A program made the translations under genes and the position numbers. This document shows, piece by piece, positions 57,421 to 64,000 of a stretch of 64,000 bases of DNA. Under the pieces are notes generated by a model that made no database searches, was not told the origin of the DNA, and saw only the letters and a program-made list of their open reading frames with translations. This DNA is from Adiantum capillus-veneris (lineage: Eukaryota; Streptophyta; Polypodiopsida; Polypodiales; Pteridaceae), in contig CM043943.1 of assembly GCA_014529385.2 (NCBI GenBank), positions 153,613,092 to 153,677,091 of the forward strand, written 5' to 3'. Every line of letters begins with the position of its first letter. Positions within the stretch are counted from its first letter, which is position 1.

Positions 57421-58555
57421 AAGATTATCCGACAATATCTTATTAAATTCAAGAATTATCCTCTTGAAGATGCTAGTAGATGGATGCAAGGGATCAACTT
57501 AAGGATAGTATGCACCTTGTCAAACCTTACAATGACTCACATGAATAAGCACATGTAAATGCATTTAATGAACAAAGTTTTTGTCTTATAAGACTCTCTT
57601 TCTTTTATTGTGCACATATTTAAAAGTATGTATGCTTATGATCTTGCTTGCATTGGCTACGTCTCTCAAGCACCAACAAGTAGAAGTAGTCAATCTACTT
57701 TGGAGAATTGATATGGACTATAGGGTAGACATGCTTGCAACAGTCTCTCAAGCACCAAAATTCATTTTGGAATGATGTCGCCGAGTGAAAAGGAGTCCTC
57801 TACCTAGTAGGAAAACATGGACTAATGACTATACTTTTATCTTTCCTACCTTATAGATAAGGATGACTATGATTTTAAGAGAGATGTAATGTCATAAAAT
57901 CTTTAAAAAAACTTTTTCAAATGATTTTCTCATCTTAAACTAGCCATTTAAAATGGGACGATAAGGAGAATAAGAGTTAGAATATTAATATGTGCTGATA
58001 GACTTATCTCAGTAGGAGACCAATCAGAGAGACAGTCTACCAAAGAGAGATGTGAGCCCAGCGAAGCTTGAATTGACCGTAGGGTAAGTTTTATTAAGCC
58101 TTGAAAGGATAAAGTTAAAGTCCATTGGGCATGTGATTCATGGGAAAGACTATTGCTAGTTCTAAGTATTTTAGAGTATCCAATGTTAACTCTAAGGTTG
58201 CCATACACTCCAAATGGGCAAGTGGCACCACCTACTTGCAAGGGGCGAGCCCTATTTGTAGGAGAGAGGAGAGAGAACAAAAACAAGACTAGAAAAATCA
58301 TATGTTTCATATAGGGCATAAAGGACACATTTCACGCACCTAGCTATGTTGCCCACAAGCAACCTTAAATCCTATTGGATAGCCAATTTGAAGAAACAAT
58401 GAGAATTAAGATTTACTTGAACAAGCTTAAATATCATTGGATAGCCCACTAGGAGAACCAAGAAGAATTGAGCCCCACTTGAGCAAGCCTAGATCCCATT
58501 GGATAGCCTACTAGGGGAACCAATGATAATTGAGCATCCCATGAGCATAAGGCTT
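57421..58555. other. no gene seen
   Basis: Two decayed copies of 'CTCTCAAGCACCAA' (57664, 57747) and three of 'CCCATTGGATAGCC' type (58373, 58437, 58495), suggesting weak local tandem duplication. Nothing coding. Confidence 0.4.
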
Positions 58556-58583
58556 GGGGGTGGTGGTGGTGGTGGTGGTGGTA
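58556..58583. repeat. GGT trinucleotide microsatellite
   Basis: Eight to nine GGT units. Confidence 0.9.
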
Positions 58584-58919
58584 ATGTTAGCAAGAGCTAA
58601 CACATGCATCAATCGTGCAACAAACAAAGGATGTTGTTCCATGATTTTACTTTTTTTTTTTGTATAGTCTTGAGCTCACATTAATGTGTGTGAGTGATTC
58701 TTGATTAAGATTAGGATTAGTGATAGCCGATTTGTGGCTACTACTATATTGCTTGATTGTGGAATTCTCTTGAATCCCTCTTATCTAAAGCATCCAATGT
58801 ATCTCTCACACTCCTTTGTGTGATCCCTCCATGCCTTAGCCGGGTATTGCTCCTTGGATAGACAATTTTGTTGGTCCTTGTTTGTAGATTTGCCTATGCT
58901 ACAACTACCCCCAACAATT

Positions 58920-60180
58920 TTCATGGGTAGGTAATCTAACCCACACCCTACCCCTACAAAGTTTTTTCGTCTACATGGTTTTTCCTGCATGTATAGGGCC
59001 ACATAATCACCAAATTTTGACCATAGGGGTTGATAAAGTCCCTATGGCCAAAATTTGGTGATTGCATGGCACCACATAAGCGAGATAGTAAGCAAAGGCC
59101 ACAAAACTTTGTACGGACAGCTAATCCACCCCACACCCCCCTGTAAAGTTTCATCTCTTCAAAATTCAACTTACTCGTTTAGGGTTCTGCAATCACCCTT
59201 GGTGAGCCCTATGGCCAGAAACTGGCAATTCTGCAATTCTATACGAGCAAGATGGTAAGCGGTGGCCACAAAATTTTTAAGGGTGGCTATTCCACCCCAG
59301 TTCCTACCCTTTCAAAGATTTTTCACCTTTGGAGTTTGTCTTGCCCGTAAAGGGCCGCACAATTGCTAAATTTTGACCATAGGGGTCACTAAGGGCCCTA
59401 TGGTAAAAAAAAATTGGCGATTGCATGCCATTATATAGGCGAGACAATAAGAAAAGACCACAAAACTTTGTAGGGGTAGGGAATGCACCCCAGTCCCCAC
59501 CCTCACAATGTTTTGTGGCGTTTAGAGTTTGTCTCACTGGTATAGTGCTGCACCATCACCAGATTTTGACCATAGGGATCGCTAAGGTCCCTATGGTCAA
59601 AATTAGGCGATTGCAAAGCCCTATACATGCAAGATGATAAGCAAAGGCAATGCAACTTTTCACGGGTAGATAATGCACCCTTTTGATTGCCCCTACAACG
59701 TTTCATGATCTTTGAAGTTTGTCTCTCTCGTATAGGGCCGAACAATTGCCTAGTTTTGACCACATGGCATTTAGCAACCCCTATGGTCAAAATTTGGTGA
59801 TTGCACGGCCCTCTATGAGCAGGACAATAAGCAAAATTCATGAAATTTTACAGGGATGGGTAATGCACCCTACCCCTTGCTCTTGTGGAGTTTTGTGGAC
59901 CTTCAAAGGATGTCTCACCCATACAGGGCCGCACAATCACCCAATTTTGACCATAGGGACCTATGGCCAAAAAATGGCGATTATATGGCCCTATACGTGC
60001 AAGAAAATTTCCAAAAGCCACAAAAATTGTAAGGGTAGGGGTATAGGGCTGTGCAATCATCAAATTTTTTGGCTATAGGGCCCGCCCTTAGGGAGCCCTA
60101 TGGCCAAACACTAGCGATTGCATGACTATAAGGGCAAGATGGTATGCGATGACTGTGAAAAAATTACAAATGAACCAAAA
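58920..60180. repeat. satellite-like tandem array, about 180-190 bp monomer
   Basis: About six and a half diverged monomers starting near 58924, 59106, 59280, 59474, 59664, 59852 and 60030. Each has a 'GGGTAG.TAATGCACCC'-like start, 'AGGGCCGCACAATCACC', then an inverted pair 'TTGACCATAGGG ... CCCTATGGTCAAA', and 'GCGATTGCA.GGCC' and 'GCAAAGGCCACAAAACTTT'. Open frames on both strands recur only because the monomer repeats. Confidence 0.9.
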
Positions 60181-61980
60181 AAAAAAAAGAGAGAATGTGC
60201 CGCTTTGAAAAAACACCATAGTATAGAAAATCCATGAACAAGAGTATACAAGAAGGGAAAGAAATGAAGCGGCTAATAATAAATGGAGCCAATGGGATTG
60301 TGAAGTGTAGGACTCATCATCACAATTATGATCTCCGGAAAGGGTTCCAATGTATCCGACAAGATTTATAGCTCTTCATCTACTATGCATAGCCTCCATG
60401 ATGCTCTCATGATCATTTGGACTCAAACGCTAGCAATGTGCATCGCCCCCTCTTTTTGATGACAATCATCTCTAGTTGTAGCTTCACAACAAGAACTAGA
60501 TGGGAGTAGTGTATAGCCACCTTCGACCATTCATATTGTACAAAATGGATGTAACAGTGACGTCCATGCACCTTTTGAAAATAGTGTTAAAATACAATTA
60601 TACTATGAGCATCATATGTCTTAGTATGATCATCCATAGTGGATTCCTCAAGCACAAACTTTGCCTTGGTGCATCTAAGAATATAGTAACCAACTCCCTC
60701 CTCATTTCCCTCATCTACCAAGAAATCTGTGAGAGTATCTGCATCATCTAAAATGTGTGATTCTGCCCTCAATGGAGCTGCTTCATGTGATCATGACTTA
60801 TGAGGGTGAAATAAGCTAGAGTGTCCACCTATCATCCCACTTTGTCATGGTGCAATATGTCCACGACTACACCATCATGATTTCCTTTCCCATGCCCGAC
60901 TCAAAGAAGCTACGAATGCAAGGTATGCAACTATGATGGTTCCATCTATACACCCAAAAGAACTGATGAGGTGCTTCTGAATTGTGCGTGACAACCATCT
61001 AACCAAATATAGCAACAAGAGTATGAGATGTGACACTCCTAAAGAAAAAGATCATGTTGTTGGAAACATTGTTGCACAAACTGTGCATTGTGGGAGAGAT
61101 AATCAATGATCTAAAAATGATACTCGCATATGATCAGTTGGGACTCCTCAGAGCTATCCATACCATCAATTGCCGCCTCTGCATGATAGTAGGATATGTG
61201 TACCAAGAGCGCCACCTCCTATAAGGGTGTTTAAAACAATTAGAATACATGAAACATCTATTTTTAATCATATCGCTAAAAATAAAAAGAAAACATAATA
61301 TTATCCAACCCCAATATTTTATACGTGCTATGAGAAGTAATACTTGGACTGGATCTCCTGTTGTGGGGAATATGTGTATTTCTCTACAAAATCCACGATA
61401 GAGACTACAATGCAAATGGAAAAGGAGACAAGACAAGCACAAAACTGGCACAAAGCTTGTTAGGTTGAGATCATTCCACACATACACCACTTTGGAAGGC
61501 CAACTAAACCTAAACCAGGAATTTCACTACTCTCAACCACACCACCCAACCCACATACATACAAACAAAAGGAAACTTACCAAATCATACCAAAATTGTA
61601 CAAAACTTAAGGAACATCATTCCCTCACTAGGATACACATGTCCCAAAGACTCCACACTCAAAATCCTCACTCCAAACCCATCTAGAGAAAACATGTATG
61701 AAGACAAAGGAGAATTTTTAAAGTGCTCCAAACTGAAATCTATGAGTATGTATGCATAGCTTATGTTATCACAATTCTAACGACTACTTGTACGCATAAA
61801 ACATACATCATTTGATACACTTACGACCACAAATAGCTCGTAGACCCGTTAGCACCTGTGCTTCATTTCGTGTGGAATGCTTGGTGTTGTTGCATAGCCT
61901 TCTTCAAGCCTATTGCAATGTAGCTTTTTTACTCTTTTATTGTAAAGCTTTGCTTTTACAAATGATGATTAGTTTTTTCT
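60181..61980. other. no gene supported; possible PIF/Harbinger trace on minus strand
   Basis: Minus strand near 60960-60900 reads 'SSFGCIDGTIIVAYL', reminiscent of the GCIDGTHI motif around the first catalytic Asp of Harbinger-type nucleases. The surrounding frames are broken and the other catalytic residues cannot be placed. Confidence 0.25.
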
Positions 61981-61981
61981 T

Positions 61982-64000
61982 GTGTTAGAGTATCGAACAA
62001 TGCTCAATACCATGTTAGTGTTCGTTGCCAATTCCTTAAGTTGTCCAAAGCCAAAGAAGCGGAATTACTCCTTGCACTTGACACCTCCAATGCATAAGTT
62101 TACTAATCTTATACTAGCTCTCATGTTTTTACAAACGATGCTTGTGTTCATCTCTTTGTTTTTTGTTTGTTTACAACATTTCTAGGGCACATGTCATGCC
62201 AAACATCACTCATGAAGTTTATATGTTTCAAAAATTTGGTATGAGAAATAAAGAGTCAATTCTTCAAAAATTGACACCCGATATGAGAGAATGGGCCAGG
62301 GTGGAGATGACTATGGAAGCAAGGTATTACTATAGTGTTGCACCATGGTACAACACTCCATGCGGATTAATATCTCAACTTGTGTGGAAGGTGATACCTA
62401 CACTACATGTTTTTAGATTAATGTAAAACTTTTTTATGGTTGCAATAAAGTGTTGTGTTTTAGGATGAGTTCAACACATTTATGTCTGAAGAAAGAGCAA
62501 AGCTTGATGCAATTGGACTAAATGATGTTGAGAAGAAGAAGAGACTAGACAAGGCCACAAAGGTAGAGGAGGAACAGTTGAAAGATAGGGGATACAAATA
62601 CCTATCAATCGCCAACCCTCCCAATGGTGATGAGTTCTTCAAGTTGCTATTTAGCATTGAATGGGATGAACCTGGCATGCTAAAGATCACTAGAGATAAG
62701 CTCTATTGTTTGACAAGCTCAAAGATCACTCCCGAGAGGTAATCAAGCCATTTGTTTCTCATTTGATAATTATGTTCTTTCTATTTCATTTTTCCATATG
62801 ATTAATTGATATGGTGTTCTTATTTATTGTAGAAAGAATATAATTTTGCACCTCATGAGGCTCACTAGGTCAAAAGATCCACAATATCTTCATTTTGAGA
62901 TGACTACAAACTTTTTAGAAGTTACATGAAGAAGGAAACTTATTAGCCTCACTTGCATGGGGAGGCTACAATTATGATTGAAAGGCTTCAAGTAGAAGGT
63001 CCACAACTTCAAAAATTCTTTTCATCTATTCTACAAGATGAGCATGAAGAATCATATTTTGCAGGTGGACATTTGACCATTTTTTTTAATCAAACATAGC
63101 CATGTTTTCTTTTACGCAAGATCAACTTGAGTGTGTTTTTGCTTTGTTAATATGTATGTAGGCTTTTTATTTATCTAATGAATGCGGTGAAGTCTTTCGA
63201 CACTAGTGAGAAGATGTTGGACTTGTGTTCTTGGGGCTAGAAGATTTATTTATAGGTTTACATCTTTGCCTTGCACTCTTTGCAAGAAAGGAGCATTTAA
63301 ATTGTTTGCCATGGTTTTGTGATGGTTGGTAGTTTTGAGTATGATGGAAAATCATTTTGGTTCTATAGAAAATCCTTTATCCCTTGTGGGAGCCCGATAT
63401 GGGTTGGATGTTTTTTTTGGCAAGAAGGTTGTGATTAATGTCTATGTTGAAAATCCTTAAATCCCTTGTCGGAGACCAAGATAGGGTTGTGAAGAGGAAA
63501 GCTACTCTATAGGAAGTGTTTCATCATCAGAAAGAAATGGAAGAGCCTGAAGCAATGATTTAATATCATCAGACTTATCCATGGACCATGAGCCTCCCAT
63601 AAGTTGCTCCTTAAAAGTAGCATCACGATCCACAATTAATTTCTTGCAAGAGGGTGTATGGTTTATTTTGAAAAAGTGTTCTCCACACGAAAAATACTCT
63701 TGTGAATTTTTTTAAAGATATATGTCATTACTTATATAATTGCTTGTATTTTTGTCTAATTCCATTTATATGTGTTTCTTAAAGCGGATGATTCTTTGAA
63801 AACTGTGTAGATGGATTGTAGAGGAGCAAGAACTGGATGCAGCCCCATTATTCAGAGAGTGGATTAATGTGTGTGATGAGAATACCATGTACTCCCCCTC
63901 TTTGATTGAGATGAATGCGACAACATGGGAGGCCAATGTTTGTCCTTGGTGGTTGGATTATCTAGTGGGAGTTATCCCAAAGCAAGAGACAGAGTTACGG
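61982..64000 (+). pseudogene. unidentified multi-exon gene, runs off the right edge
   Basis: Plus-strand blocks with plausible introns: 'PNITHEVYMFQKFGMRNKES' and 'MREWARVEMTMEARYYYSVA' (62195-62340), a donor near 62390 (GTGATACC), 'EEEQLKDRGYKYLSIANPPN' and 'LLFSIEWDEPGMLKITRDKL' (62464-62740), an intron 62741-62831, 'ATIMIERLQVEGPQLQKFFS' (about 62970), and 'WIVEEQELDAAPLFREWINV' (63812) open to 64000. Stops near 62870 suggest decay. Context and style (cut by introns, amid transposons) suggest a DNA transposon gene, but I do not recognise the family. Confidence 0.4.

Noticed and set aside
58781-60078. Series of similar frames ('NFGHRDLSDPYGQN') as a repeat protein
   Set aside because: Both strands are open in places and the similarity follows the satellite monomer; no starts or codon pattern support translation.
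58556-60180. CRISPR-like or phage-like repeat array
   Set aside because: Introns, LTR elements and CACTA show eukaryotic DNA; monomers are contiguous without unique spacers.
60900-60960. PIF/Harbinger transposase gene on the minus strand
   Set aside because: Only one motif (GCIDGT) is readable; other catalytic positions and frames are missing.

Overview
This window is eukaryotic nuclear DNA from a land plant. It is almost entirely transposable elements and gene remnants. I found no intact host gene. A fern-like (homosporous, repeat-rich) genome is my best inference, from the very dense CT/GA and CA microsatellites, the many PPR remnants of a 'WNALI.GYAQHG / EALGCF' style, and the mix of L1-like, Ty1, Ty3 and CACTA elements; the species is not determined. 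Most coding sequences carry stops or frameshifts, so most calls are pseudogenes.

Layout. 0-12.2 kb: nested LTR retrotransposons. A minus-strand Ty3 chromovirus (about 443-9619; gag, zinc knuckle, protease, RT, RNase H, integrase, chromodomain) is split by a plus-strand non-autonomous LTR element (4306-7130) whose LTRs are full of AAACCCTAA motifs. It abuts two more minus-strand LTR/PBS/gag units (to 12175). 12.2-17.1 kb: mostly anonymous DNA, one unidentified minus ORF pair, and a decayed PPR gene.

17131-32179: the most interesting segment. A 32-bp inverted repeat (one mismatch) lies at both ends of a 15 kb block. Inside are a multi-exon DDE-type transposase pseudogene, two unidentified minus-strand accessory genes, and a plus-strand gene that begins with a histone H3-like tail and histone fold and seems to run on into a ULP1 (C48) cysteine protease with an acidic repeat tail. 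The block is itself invaded by a nearly intact LINE (ORF1 and ORF2, 23.7-28.0 kb). It also holds three microsatellite-armed foldback structures with ACTAA(A/C)GGCGCGC stems. I read this as a large, probably undescribed DNA transposon family that captured an H3-type histone.

32.2-40.6 kb: a tRNA-like SINE, then head-to-head processed pseudogenes of ribosomal protein eL18 and translation factor eIF3k. The eIF3k copy is interrupted at its stop codon by a young Ty1/Copia element (34750-40311, TSD CTTAA, LTRs about 98% identical). 40.6-46.5 kb: PPR remnants, microsatellites, and a Ty3 gag-protease remnant carrying a small LINE insertion with a 17-bp target duplication.

46517-55905: a complete but dead CACTA (En/Spm) transposon with 12-bp TIRs, TSD CTT, TAGCGACG subterminal repeats, a TNP2-type transposase and a second TnpA-like gene. 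A 1.85 kb LTR element (TSD TGCAT) sits inside its DUF4218 exon. 55.9-64 kb: a Ty3 RNase H/integrase remnant, a satellite array of about 180-190 bp monomers (58.9-60.2 kb), and an unidentified multi-exon gene running off the right edge.
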